Shown: piece after piece, positions 26,238 to 34,542 of the stretch
Layout of the letters: each line of letters starts with the position of its first letter
Numbering within the stretch: the stretch's first letter is position 1
Source: an uncultured Lentisphaerota bacterium
Lineage (GTDB): Bacteria > Verrucomicrobiota > Kiritimatiellia > RFP12 > UBA1067
Length of the DNA: 44,957 nt
Direction of reading: 5' to 3'
NCBI GenBank assembly: GCA_900320225.1
Contig: ONRL01000010.1
Span: 1-44,957 of the forward strand
Made by a program: the position numbers and the translations under genes
Notes under the pieces: generated by a model
Told to the model about the DNA's origin: nothing
The model's input: only the letters and a program-made list of their open reading frames with translations
Database searches by the model: none

Positions 26238-29200
26238 ATGGCAGACAGCGAACAGAAAAAAACGGTAACAGCGGATACTTCGGGCCAGAAGCCCGCTGCG
26301 GAACAGAAACCGTTCGGCGCCTCGCCGGGCGTGTGGTTGTGGCTGGGGGCGCTCGGCGTGTCGCTTCTCGCGCTTGTCGTATACGGGTGCACGCTCGCGC
26401 GGTATCTGTACCCGGGCGAATCGGCGACGCTTTTCACGCAGTGGCTGGGCTTGGAGTCCCTGCCCTTGCCCCTGCATCCGATCTGGGGATGGGCGGTGAA
26501 GGCGATCGGTGGCGAATCGGCCGTCTCCCTGAACCTGTTTGGCCTCGCGTGCGGCGTGTTGTCCGCAGGGTTCCTCTGCTATCTGGTCGGTTTCTTCGTG
26601 TTTCAGACGATCGGCCACGAGGACGCGGTCAAGCATGCGCGCACGGCGTCTCTTCTCGCGGGCGTCGGCGCGGGGATTGTGTTCATCTTCTCGACGACGA
26701 CGTGGTTGACGTCCACGCATTTGAACGTACGCCAGTTCGACGTGTTCCTTGCTTTGGCGGTTTTCATGCTGTACGTCCCGCTCGTGCGGTTCCCGCGCCT
26801 GACCTACATCCTGTCGCCCGTACTGGGGTTCGTCGTGGCGGCCGGCGTGGTCGAGGGCGTCGTGTTCGTGCCGCTCGTGCCGGTGTTCCTGCTGGCGCTT
26901 GTCGCGGCGGTCGTGAAGAACGGCTTCAAGTTCTACGTGCCCACGGCGTTGTTCCTCGTGGCGCTCGTGGCGGGGTACTTGGTTCTGGCGAACAACGTCG
27001 CGGACGCGTTCCTGCTGCTGCCGGGCGCGGCGGACGGCGAGTACAAGGATTCCGGGGACGTGCTGTGGGCGTGCGCGAATGCCTACAAGCATGAAATCCA
27101 CCAGTGGATCTTCCGGCCGGGCGGCCTCGTGGTGATCCTCCTGGCCGTGCTGCCGTTCATCGCCTGCGCCTTCGCCGCCTCGCGCGGGCTGAACAACGAA
27201 CGCACGTGGAGCCAGTACCTCTTCCACGCGGCGATGACGGTGTGCTGCGTGCTGGCCACGGCCACGCCGCTCTCCCCGGATGGCCTGATGCGTCCGTTCG
27301 GCATGCCCCCCGTGGCGACGACGACGCTCGTGGCGGCGACTTGCGGCTACCTGCTTGCCTACTGGTACCTGCTGGCGCGTCTTCCGCTGCCGGTGACGGA
27401 ATACGACACCGCGACGTTGCCGGTGCTGAAGATCGGGCGCAAGGCCGCCTCGTTCGTGGGATGCGCCCTGGCGGCGCTTCTCCTGCTGGCGGGCGTCGTG
27501 AACGCGTTCAGCCGCGAGGGCGACCGCGGCGCGTTCGCGGACATCTGCGCGAACGAGGTGCTCGACCGCATGGGCACGCGGACCTGGCTGATCACGGACG
27601 GTCTGCTGGACGCGCATCTGCGCGTGGCCGCCTCCGTGCGCGGGCAGGAAATCAACATCATCTGCATCAAGGCCCTCAAGGAGGCCGAATACAAGGCGTA
27701 CTGCCGCCAGATCGCCGACTTGATCGAGGCGAAGGGGCTTTCGGCCGGCGCGAAGAAGAGCGCCGACCTCGCCTTCACCCTCCGGGAACTGGGCATGGTG
27801 GAGTTCCTGAAGATGTGGTTTGGCTCCGATCCGAATATCGTGAAGGAAGTCGCGGTTTTCCGAATGTCGGACTTCTGGTTCTGGGCCAAGTGCCGCCCGG
27901 TTCCGGAATGCCTGTTCTTCGGCGGCGTCGCGGACGTGAAGTCAATCGACGGCCTGAAGGCGAAGGCCGAATTCGAGGCTTTTTGGAAGAAAATGGAACC
28001 CGTTCTCGTCGCCGACCGGCGGAAGGGGTCGCGCGCCATCCGCGACATGGAGGATCCGACCGACCGCTGCAGGCTGGAACTGCGTCGGCACCTGGGTTTC
28101 GTCGGGAACAACCTGGGCGTGCTGCTGCAGGACCTCGGGCATGACGCCGAGGCCTTCGAGATGTACGAACTCGTCCTCGGGGCGATCGACTGCGACAACA
28201 TCTGCGCGCTCTTCAACGAGTACGAGATGGCGCGCGCCGGCAAGAAAGTGGTCCAGCAGCGCAGACGGGAGATCGAACAGCAGCTGAAGGACATCGTCGA
28301 AGACACGTCCCGCCGCTACCAGCTCAGGCCGCTGTCGAGCTACTACGGTTACATCCGTTCGCCCGAGTTCTTCGTGAGGAGCGGCCTCAACTGGGCGCGT
28401 TCCGGAGAGACGGGCTACGCCCTCGAGCAAATCAGGTACGCGATCGACCTCGCGTCGGGCGATTCGCCCCCGAAGGAGTTGCTGAACATGATGGCCAGCT
28501 ACTATGCGCAGGGAAGGCAGGTGGAGAAGTCCCGCGAGATGTACCAGGAGGTTCTGGCGAAGGACGCCTCCAACCACGAGGCGCTCATCGGCCTCTGGCG
28601 CCTCTCGCTCCAGGAAGGCGCGCTCGCCGAGGCGAAGTCGTACCTGGAGCGTGCCGTGAAGGCCCCCGTGAAGGAAGAGGCGGCGCGCTTCGACCTCGCG
28701 TTGCTCCACATGATGAACAACAAACTCGAGGACGCGCGCTTGTCGCTCCAGAAAATCACGGACCTCCAGCCGCATTCCATCCAGGCGTGGGCGTTGCTCG
28801 CGGGCGTGGTGCTGCAGCAGGCCGACAAGGCCAAGGACGAGAAGCAGCGGAGGAAGATCCTCGCCGAGGTCGACAACGTCATCCTGCCGAAGATGGAGGC
28901 GATTTCCGATTCCCCGCGCGATTTCTTCGTGCAGATGACGCGCGCGCTCGTGCTGATGCGGAAAGGAACGGACAACGAGACCATGAAGCAGACGCGCACC
29001 GCGCTTGAGCTCGCCTGGTTGAGCCGTCCGGTGGTCAGCGTGGGCGGCATGGTCCTCGACCTTGACTACCGCCTGCTCGACCGGGAGTCCGCCGAACGCC
29101 ATGCGCTCCAGATCCTCCGCATGGACGCCAGCCATACGTTTGCCAACTGGGTGATGGGCTCGATTCGCATGGAAGAGGGAAAATCCGCCGAGGCCGAGAA

Positions 29201-29606
29201 GTTTCTGCGCGTCTCCGCCGAAGCCGCCCATCCGCTTCCCGCCGCACAGAACGACCTCGCCGAACTGCTTCGCCGCGGGGGGAAGTTGCCGGAAGCGGAG
29301 AAATTCGCACGTGCCGCCACGCGTACCGACCCCAAACTCTACGTCTCGTGGGAGACGCTCTGCGCCACGCTCCTCGATCAGGGCAAAGATCTCGACGAGG
29401 CTGAACGCTGCATCGAGAAGGCCATTGAACTTTCGGAAGGGAAGGACCTTCGCATGCAGTTGACCCTCGCGCGCGTGCAGATGGCGAAGAAGGATTTTGC
29501 CAAGGCGCGCGGCACCCTCCGTTCGCTCGGCAAGCGCCGTGACGAACTCTCCGAGCGCGACCGCGTCGCGTTTGACGAACTCCAGCAGAAGGCGCAGGGC
29601 AAGTAA
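26238..29606 (+). CDS. Large multi-pass membrane protein with C-terminal TPR repeats
   Basis: This is a 1122-residue protein. Residues of about 30-420 hold roughly ten hydrophobic segments (VWLWLGALGVSLLALVVYG, FVFLALAVFMLYVPL-type stretches, LSPVLGFVVAAGVVEGVVF, FLVALVAGYLVLA). The segment ARYLYPGESATLFTQWLGLES after the first helix resembles the GDSGE loop of DUF2723/GT-C-like membrane proteins. The soluble remainder contains TPR-like helix pairs (LLNMMASYYAQGRQVEKSREMYQEVL, HEALIGLWRLSLQEGALAEAKSYLERA and SWETLCATLLDQGKDLDEAERCIEKAIEL). The topology suggests envelope assembly or glycan transfer, but the function is unknown. It is followed by the WPxW-repeat protein after 15 bases. Confidence 0.75.
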   Translation: MADSEQKKTVTADTSGQKPAAEQKPFGASPGVWLWLGALGVSLLALVVYGCTLARYLYPGESATLFTQWLGLESLPLPLHPIWGWAVKAIGGESAVSLNLFGLACGVLSAGFLCYLVGFFVFQTIGHEDAVKHARTASLLAGVGAGIVFIFSTTTWLTSTHLNVRQFDVFLALAVFMLYVPLVRFPRLTYILSPVLGFVVAAGVVEGVVFVPLVPVFLLALVAAVVKNGFKFYVPTALFLVALVAGYLVLANNVADAFLLLPGAADGEYKDSGDVLWACANAYKHEIHQWIFRPGGLVVILLAVLPFIACAFAASRGLNNERTWSQYLFHAAMTVCCVLATATPLSPDGLMRPFGMPPVATTTLVAATCGYLLAYWYLLARLPLPVTEYDTATLPVLKIGRKAASFVGCALAALLLLAGVVNAFSREGDRGAFADICANEVLDRMGTRTWLITDGLLDAHLRVAASVRGQEINIICIKALKEAEYKAYCRQIADLIEAKGLSAGAKKSADLAFTLRELGMVEFLKMWFGSDPNIVKEVAVFRMSDFWFWAKCRPVPECLFFGGVADVKSIDGLKAKAEFEAFWKKMEPVLVADRRKGSRAIRDMEDPTDRCRLELRRHLGFVGNNLGVLLQDLGHDAEAFEMYELVLGAIDCDNICALFNEYEMARAGKKVVQQRRREIEQQLKDIVEDTSRRYQLRPLSSYYGYIRSPEFFVRSGLNWARSGETGYALEQIRYAIDLASGDSPPKELLNMMASYYAQGRQVEKSREMYQEVLAKDASNHEALIGLWRLSLQEGALAEAKSYLERAVKAPVKEEAARFDLALLHMMNNKLEDARLSLQKITDLQPHSIQAWALLAGVVLQQADKAKDEKQRRKILAEVDNVILPKMEAISDSPRDFFVQMTRALVLMRKGTDNETMKQTRTALELAWLSRPVVSVGGMVLDLDYRLLDRESAERHALQILRMDASHTFANWVMGSIRMEEGKSAEAEKFLRVSAEAAHPLPAAQNDLAELLRRGGKLPEAEKFARAATRTDPKLYVSWETLCATLLDQGKDLDEAERCIEKAIELSEGKDLRMQLTLARVQMAKKDFAKARGTLRSLGKRRDELSERDRVAFDELQQKAQGK

Positions 29607-29621
29607 ACGGAGGCCGCGGCC

Positions 29622-30938
29622 GTGCGTGCTGACGTCATCGTCCAGTGCGCGGCGGTTGCCGCGCTGGCGTGTTTCTCCCTTGCCGCGGCAGACGTGGAGG
29701 CGGAGGAGGCCCGCACGGGCGGCAAGGGACGTTCGCACTGGCATGTCGGGCCTTTCTTCGAGTACCGTCGCGCCGATCCCGGCCCCGCCACGTATTGGGC
29801 GGTGCGCCCGTTCTACTCGCAGGTGCGTGACCCCGCCACGCGCACGGTGACGCGCGACGTGCTCTGGCCTCTCGGCGCCTACCACTACCACAACGACGCA
29901 TCCTGGTACCGCGCACTCATCGCCTACGGTGACGCGCGCGACTCCGATCCGTCGTGGAGCTTCAACGTCTTTCCGCTCTGGTTCTGCGGCAAGGACCGCA
30001 CGGGCGACGGCTACTGGGGTGCCTTCCCGCTCTACGGGGAGCATCCCCATTTCCTCTTCATGGACGACTGGCAGTTCTTCCTGTGGCCGATCTGGCAGAC
30101 CTACACCGTCAAAGACGTCCGCAGCCATGGCGTCCTCTGGCCGTTCGTGACCTGGCGCGATGCGCCGCGACCGGGCGTGGGCGTGTGGCCGATCTGGGGG
30201 ACCGCGCGCCAGCGCGAGAGCGAGCACGGCTACTGCCTCTGGCCGCTCGCCACCTGGGCGTCATACGACGAGGACCGTGACACGTCCGGCGCCGGCTGGT
30301 CGTGGATGGGCTGGCCGCTCTACGGGCAGATCCGCCGCGCGCGCGAGTCGCAGGATCTCCTGCTGCCACCGTTCTTCTCCTATGCCCGCACCGACTCGGC
30401 CACGCGCTGGCGTCTGCCATGGCCTCTCGTGGAGGTGCTGTGCTCCACCACCCGAGACCGCATCAGTATCTGGCCGTTCTGGGAGTCGGTTCACGGCTAT
30501 CCCTACGTGTCCGGCAAGGAACGCAAGCCCGAGGAGCGGACTTGGCGCGTGGGCTGGCAGCTCATGGAGAGCACGACGCTCACGACCGACCGCACGCAGG
30601 AGGACCGCTTCAACTTCTTTCCGTTCTGGACGCATGAAACCCGTTCGTCGCAGACGAAGGACGGCGTACGCAAGGAAGTGGCGTCGTACACGCGCCTGTG
30701 GCCGTTCTGGAGCTGCGAGACGAAGAAGGGCCTCTCCTACCACCGTGTGCTGGAGCTCATCCCGATCCGCCACGTGGAGGGCATTGACCGCAACTGGTCG
30801 CCGTTCTGGACGTTCTGGGAATGCCGCGACCGACCCGACGGCCGCACGCGCCATTCGATTTTCTGGAACTTCATCACCTGGCATACCGGCGAGTCGAAGC
30901 CGCAAGGCGCACCCGCCCAAGAAAGGAACAGCAAATGA
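29622..30938 (+). CDS. WPxW-repeat exported protein of unknown function
   Basis: This 438-residue protein starts at a GTG behind GGAGG, with a signal-like N-terminus (VIVQCAAVAALACFSLAAA). The mature part is built from about 13 units of roughly 25-35 residues, each centred on [WF]P[FLI][WYV]: WPLGAYHYH, FPLWFCG, FPLYGEH, WPIWQTY, WPFVTW, WPIWGT, WPLATW, WPLYGQ, WPLVEV, WPFWES, FPFWTH, WPFWSC and SPFWTFW. Regular aromatic beta-strand pairs suggest an outer-membrane barrel or a beta-propeller-like surface protein. It is coupled upstream to the TPR membrane protein and overlaps the M14 gene (ATGA). I do not recognise a named family. Confidence 0.75.
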   Translation: MRADVIVQCAAVAALACFSLAAADVEAEEARTGGKGRSHWHVGPFFEYRRADPGPATYWAVRPFYSQVRDPATRTVTRDVLWPLGAYHYHNDASWYRALIAYGDARDSDPSWSFNVFPLWFCGKDRTGDGYWGAFPLYGEHPHFLFMDDWQFFLWPIWQTYTVKDVRSHGVLWPFVTWRDAPRPGVGVWPIWGTARQRESEHGYCLWPLATWASYDEDRDTSGAGWSWMGWPLYGQIRRARESQDLLLPPFFSYARTDSATRWRLPWPLVEVLCSTTRDRISIWPFWESVHGYPYVSGKERKPEERTWRVGWQLMESTTLTTDRTQEDRFNFFPFWTHETRSSQTKDGVRKEVASYTRLWPFWSCETKKGLSYHRVLELIPIRHVEGIDRNWSPFWTFWECRDRPDGRTRHSIFWNFITWHTGESKPQGAPAQERNSK

Positions 30939-32161
30939 ACAGACGTGAATTCATGGCCGGCATCACCGCGCTGGCCGCAGCCAGCACTCACGGGAGGGGC
31001 GCAACTTGTTGCGACCGCAAGGCTGCCGCGACCGGCATGCCCGCCATCCAGCCCACCCGCTTCAAGCCGATCGAGATCCCCGGCCTTGCGCCGCGCCCCG
31101 ACTTCTGGAAGGTGCGCCCGCAGGAGATCATGGACCTCTGCGCCCGCGCCACGAAGTGCTCGCGCAAGGAGGTGATCGCGCACACTCCGCTCGGTTATCC
31201 CGTCTACGCGCTCTTCTACGGCGACTTCAACGACGCGCCGCCGCAGACGAACTGGTCAGCCGGCTCGTCGTCCACCACCTGGAAGAACTACATGGGCAAC
31301 CCGCCCCCCGCGAAACAGACATTCCTCTTCATGGCCGGCATCCACGGCGCAGAGCCCGAGTGCGTGGCCGGCGCGATGAATTTGATCCAGCTGCTCGAGA
31401 CAGGCGCGGACTTCCGCGGCCATGCCAACCCCGCACTCGTGGACCTGATCTCCAAGTACCGCTTCATCGTGGTGCCGTGCGCGAACATGGACGGGCGCGC
31501 CATCTCGCCCGATCACTTGCACGGTCTTGCGTGGCAGGACTTCCGCGCCGCCTCGCAGGGCACGTGGAAGGACGGTTCGCTCGTCGGCTGGCGCGGCAGC
31601 AAGTCGTGGTTCCCGCTTCCGCTCGACAAGGTGTCGTACCCCGGCGGCTATCCGAACGCCGACGGCTTCAACATCATGCACGACGCCGCGCCGGGCCACA
31701 TCCGCACGGCGGAGGCGCGCGGCCTCCTGCAGCTCGCGGAACGCTGGCGCGTGGACGCCATCCTGAACGGCCACTCCTACGAGTACGCTCCCACGATCCT
31801 CACGCCGGGGGCAATCGACGCGCCGGACAAGGTGGTGCGCGCGAACGCGATTTCGGACCGCATCAACGCCGCCATCCATGCGGCCGGCCTCAACCCGAAC
31901 AAACCCAAGGCGAACCGCACGCCGCGCGGCACGATCAACCTCAACACCGTGCTGGCCCTCGCCTCGGGCGCGATCACGCTCACGCTCGAGTGTTCCGTGT
32001 CGTTCGACCGGCCCATCAAGCCGCCGAAGGTCCAACCCACGCGCTCCTACACGTTCGACGAACTGATGGAACCGGTGTTCGTGGCGCTGCGCGAATATCT
32101 TTCGGACGGCCTTGAGCAGCCGTTCCTTGTCCGCGGCGACGACCGCGTCTACACCGACTGA
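30935..32161 (+). CDS. Tat-exported M14-type zinc carboxypeptidase with REP-encoded insertion
   Basis: This is a 408-residue protein. MNRREFMAGITALAAAS is a twin-arginine signal. The M14 fold has MAGIHGAEPE with zinc ligands His137 and Glu140, VPCANMDGRAI (MDGR substrate-binding region), and ILNGHSYEYAPTILTPG with the third ligand His. Family members remove C-terminal residues from peptides or act on peptidoglycan peptides. Residues 20-28 (GRGATCCDR) come from a REP-like element inserted just after the signal peptide, where extra residues would be tolerated. AAAGGA precedes the ATG, which overlaps the previous stop. Confidence 0.88.
   Translation: MNRREFMAGITALAAASTHGRGATCCDRKAAATGMPAIQPTRFKPIEIPGLAPRPDFWKVRPQEIMDLCARATKCSRKEVIAHTPLGYPVYALFYGDFNDAPPQTNWSAGSSSTTWKNYMGNPPPAKQTFLFMAGIHGAEPECVAGAMNLIQLLETGADFRGHANPALVDLISKYRFIVVPCANMDGRAISPDHLHGLAWQDFRAASQGTWKDGSLVGWRGSKSWFPLPLDKVSYPGGYPNADGFNIMHDAAPGHIRTAEARGLLQLAERWRVDAILNGHSYEYAPTILTPGAIDAPDKVVRANAISDRINAAIHAAGLNPNKPKANRTPRGTINLNTVLALASGAITLTLECSVSFDRPIKPPKVQPTRSYTFDELMEPVFVALREYLSDGLEQPFLVRGDDRVYTD
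30992..31018. repeat. REP-like unit, AA-CTTG-TT variant, inside the M14 gene
   Basis: GGGAGGG, GCGCAA, loop CTTG, TTGCGA, CCGC. The stem top AA/TT is a paired change relative to AG/CT at 23462. The outer base shows a G where T is expected. It is read in frame right after the Tat signal. Confidence 0.75.
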
Positions 32162-32168
32162 CCACAGC

Positions 32169-32194
32169 GGGAGGGTCGCGCTCCTGCGCGACCG
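32169..32194. repeat. REP-like unit between convergent stop codons
   Basis: GGGAGGG, TCGCGC, loop TCCT, GCGCGA, CCG. It starts 7 bases after the M14 stop and ends one base before the stop of the convergent hydrolase gene (32195), so it fills the whole intergenic gap and could act as a bidirectional terminator or mRNA-end stabiliser. Confidence 0.85.
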
Positions 32195-34417
32195 TCATTC
32201 CTTGCTTGGCCGCCGTGCCTTTGAGACGTGGTCGGTGACGAACGCGTCGGCGTGGGCGTCGCGGTATTCCCAGGCCTTCTGCTCGTTCTGGACGAACCAC
32301 AGCGAGACCCAGAGGCCGTTTTGCTGGAGGTAGACGACGTCCTCAGGCCGCGTCTGGCCGTTGATGACCGGCATGTTGACGCCGAAGAGTCCCATCTCGT
32401 CGCGGTAGCGCAGCACGGCGTCCATCACGGCGCGGCGGTCGGCGAAGGTCATCTGTTTGGGGGCGGCGGTGGTCTTCCACGTGCCGTTGGTGAGCGACGT
32501 CACGCTGATGTGGCCTACGCGCCGGATCTCGGGATGGCGGTCTCGGAAGTATGCGAGCGCGGGCTTGGTGAACGTGGCGACCATGAGGCGGCTTTCGTCG
32601 ATGCCGGCCTTCTTGATCTCGGCGAGAACCTGTTCCGCCATCTCAGGCTTGAAATGCTTGAAGTCAAGCCAGAACTCGGGCGCGGTCTTGACAATCGCGA
32701 GCGCTTCGTCCAGCCGCACGATCCGCTCGTTGCCGGGCTTGCGGTGCTCGAGGAACCGTCCCTTGTCGTAGATCTCCGCGTAGGTGAGGGCGGAGATGTT
32801 GGTGGGCCAGCCCATGACGCGCTTGAGGTCGGGGTCGTGCCCCATGACGATCTGCTTGTCCTTCGTGTACTGCAGGTCGAGCTTCACGATGTCGCAGGCC
32901 GTGGCGACGGCGTTCGAGTAGGCGGGTTTGGAGGCGGGGGGCATGGTGAGGTCGCCCGCGCCGGCGTGCGCCACCATCTTCGTGGGACGGCGCGCGGCCA
33001 CCGTGAAGGATCCGTGCTGCGGCGCGCCGAGCAGATACCAGCGCACGGTCAGGACGCCGGGCGCGGTCCAGGCGCCGGACGCCGCCACGTCGCGCGTGCC
33101 GATGAGGGCGAAGAGCGATTCCACGTTGCTCTGCGAGAAGGTGTGGGACGCGACGGCCCAAGCGCCGTCGCCAATGGCGAGGCGGACGCCGTCGGGGCGC
33201 ACGAGCTCCCAGCCCTGTTTCGTCTGCTCCAACGCGGCGTTCGTGAATTTGAACGGGTTCTTCGAGACGCGCGCGTCCTTCAGCGGCAGGGGAGACGGCG
33301 CGGCCGCGCCTTTCTGTGCCGGCAGCATGAGCGCCGCGCAGCGCGCCGAGAGCGCCTTCTGGGCGGCGGGGTCTTCGGGAAGGGGTTGTGCGCCAAACGC
33401 CGGGAGGAGGTGTTCCCACACGAGGTTGATCTCCTGCTGCATGTCGCGGAGGCCTGCGTGGATGGAGACGACGGCGTCCTGCTCGGGCATGACGATCGTG
33501 TACTGTCCCGCCGCGCCGTCGGCGCGGAAGGCGTTGTGGCGGCAGCGCCAGAACTGGAAGCCGTAGCCCTGGTGCCAATCGCTGCCGTCCTCGCCCGTGA
33601 CGGCGATCGCGCCGGACCAGGTCTGGCGCGCGGTGGCGAGCGCGATCCACTCGCGTGAGAGGATGCGCTTGCCGTTCCACGTTCCCTTGTCGAGATAGAG
33701 CTGTCCGAACCGGGCGAGGTCGCGGGTCGTCATGTTCATGCCCCAGCCGCCGCAGGCGACGCCGGTGGGGGAGACCGTGGACCAGGGGCTCTTCATCCCG
33801 AGCGGGTCGAAGAGGCGCGCCTTCAGGAAATCCATGAGCTTCATCCCGCTTACGCGCTCGGCGATGGCGGCGAGCATGTGGGTGGCGCAGGAGTCGTACT
33901 TGAACACGGTGCCCGGCTCCCGGTCGATGTCGTTGGCGAGGAAGATGCGCACCCAGTCGCCGTCCGGTTTCTTCTTCTGGGGGTCGGACACGCTCGCCCC
34001 CACGTTCATCGTGAGGAGGTCGCGCACGCGCAGGGCGCGGAGGTTGTCGGACGGGTTGGACGGCGCCTTGTCGGGAAAGAACGAGAGCACGCGCGCGTCG
34101 AGGTCGAGCTTGCCGTCGTCGACGAGGAGCCCGATCGCGGTGGAGGTGAAGCTCTTGGAGTGGGAGTAGAGCATGTGCGGGCGGTTCAGCGTGTCATAAG
34201 GCGCCCATGTGCCCTCCGCAATCGTGCGGCCGTGGCGGAGGATCACGAAGCCGTGCAGTCCGTTCGGTGATTTGATCTCCCGTTCGCAGGCGTCGATCCA
34301 GCGGAGGATGGCGGCGGACGACACGCCCTGCGACTCGGGCGTGGCCCTGTCGAGCGGGGCTGCGATGGCGGCGCACGCGCCTGCGAGCGCCAGGAGTGTG
34401 AAAATGCGGTTCTTCAT
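32195..34417 (-). CDS. Exported serine hydrolase (beta-lactamase class C fold) fused to a GDPD-like domain
   Basis: This is a 740-residue protein with signal peptide MKNRIFTLLALAGACAAIAA. Residues of about 30-370 are a class-C beta-lactamase/transpeptidase-like hydrolase: nucleophile Ser85 and Lys88 in SHSK, Tyr in FKYDSC, and a GGWGMNMTTRDLARFGQLYL segment. Residues of about 470-735 resemble a glycerophosphodiester phosphodiesterase: MVAHAGAGD at the HRG position, TKDKQIVMGHDPDLKRVMG, FWLDFKHFKPE and DGLWVSLWFV-like ends. The usual ExD metal pair is replaced by KLD, and the ENT motif is absent, so catalysis by this half is doubtful. The gene follows the decarboxylase gene on the same strand. 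Confidence 0.87.
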   Translation of the reverse strand: MKNRIFTLLALAGACAAIAAPLDRATPESQGVSSAAILRWIDACEREIKSPNGLHGFVILRHGRTIAEGTWAPYDTLNRPHMLYSHSKSFTSTAIGLLVDDGKLDLDARVLSFFPDKAPSNPSDNLRALRVRDLLTMNVGASVSDPQKKKPDGDWVRIFLANDIDREPGTVFKYDSCATHMLAAIAERVSGMKLMDFLKARLFDPLGMKSPWSTVSPTGVACGGWGMNMTTRDLARFGQLYLDKGTWNGKRILSREWIALATARQTWSGAIAVTGEDGSDWHQGYGFQFWRCRHNAFRADGAAGQYTIVMPEQDAVVSIHAGLRDMQQEINLVWEHLLPAFGAQPLPEDPAAQKALSARCAALMLPAQKGAAAPSPLPLKDARVSKNPFKFTNAALEQTKQGWELVRPDGVRLAIGDGAWAVASHTFSQSNVESLFALIGTRDVAASGAWTAPGVLTVRWYLLGAPQHGSFTVAARRPTKMVAHAGAGDLTMPPASKPAYSNAVATACDIVKLDLQYTKDKQIVMGHDPDLKRVMGWPTNISALTYAEIYDKGRFLEHRKPGNERIVRLDEALAIVKTAPEFWLDFKHFKPEMAEQVLAEIKKAGIDESRLMVATFTKPALAYFRDRHPEIRRVGHISVTSLTNGTWKTTAAPKQMTFADRRAVMDAVLRYRDEMGLFGVNMPVINGQTRPEDVVYLQQNGLWVSLWFVQNEQKAWEYRDAHADAFVTDHVSKARRPSKE

Positions 34418-34467
34418 GGTTGCGTTACCTTCTTGCGATCTTTCTGGCTACGGACAAATTGCGTGCT

Positions 34468-34473
34468 AGTATA
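34468..34473 (-). promoter_or_regulatory. Extended -10 TGATATACT of the hydrolase/GDPD gene
   Basis: On the minus strand TG-A-TATACT lies about 50 bp before the ATG at 34417. There is no good -35 box; the TG extension can compensate. The 126-bp gap to the decarboxylase gene shows nothing else clear. Confidence 0.5.
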
Positions 34474-34542
34474 TCACAGTTTGAGGCCGGGGGCTTCTGT
34501 GTTCAGAACTTTTCGCGAGGTGCGGTTTGAGGGATGGAATCG

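Noticed and set aside
28015-28050. Another palindrome-like copy in the TPR gene (GGGGTCGCGCGCC...)
   Set aside because: It lacks the GGGAGGG lead and a matching stem, and fits ordinary coding sequence.
27942-30227. 761-codon minus-strand frame
   Set aside because: Antisense to the TPR and WPxW genes, with skewed Arg/His/Glu composition and no family signal.
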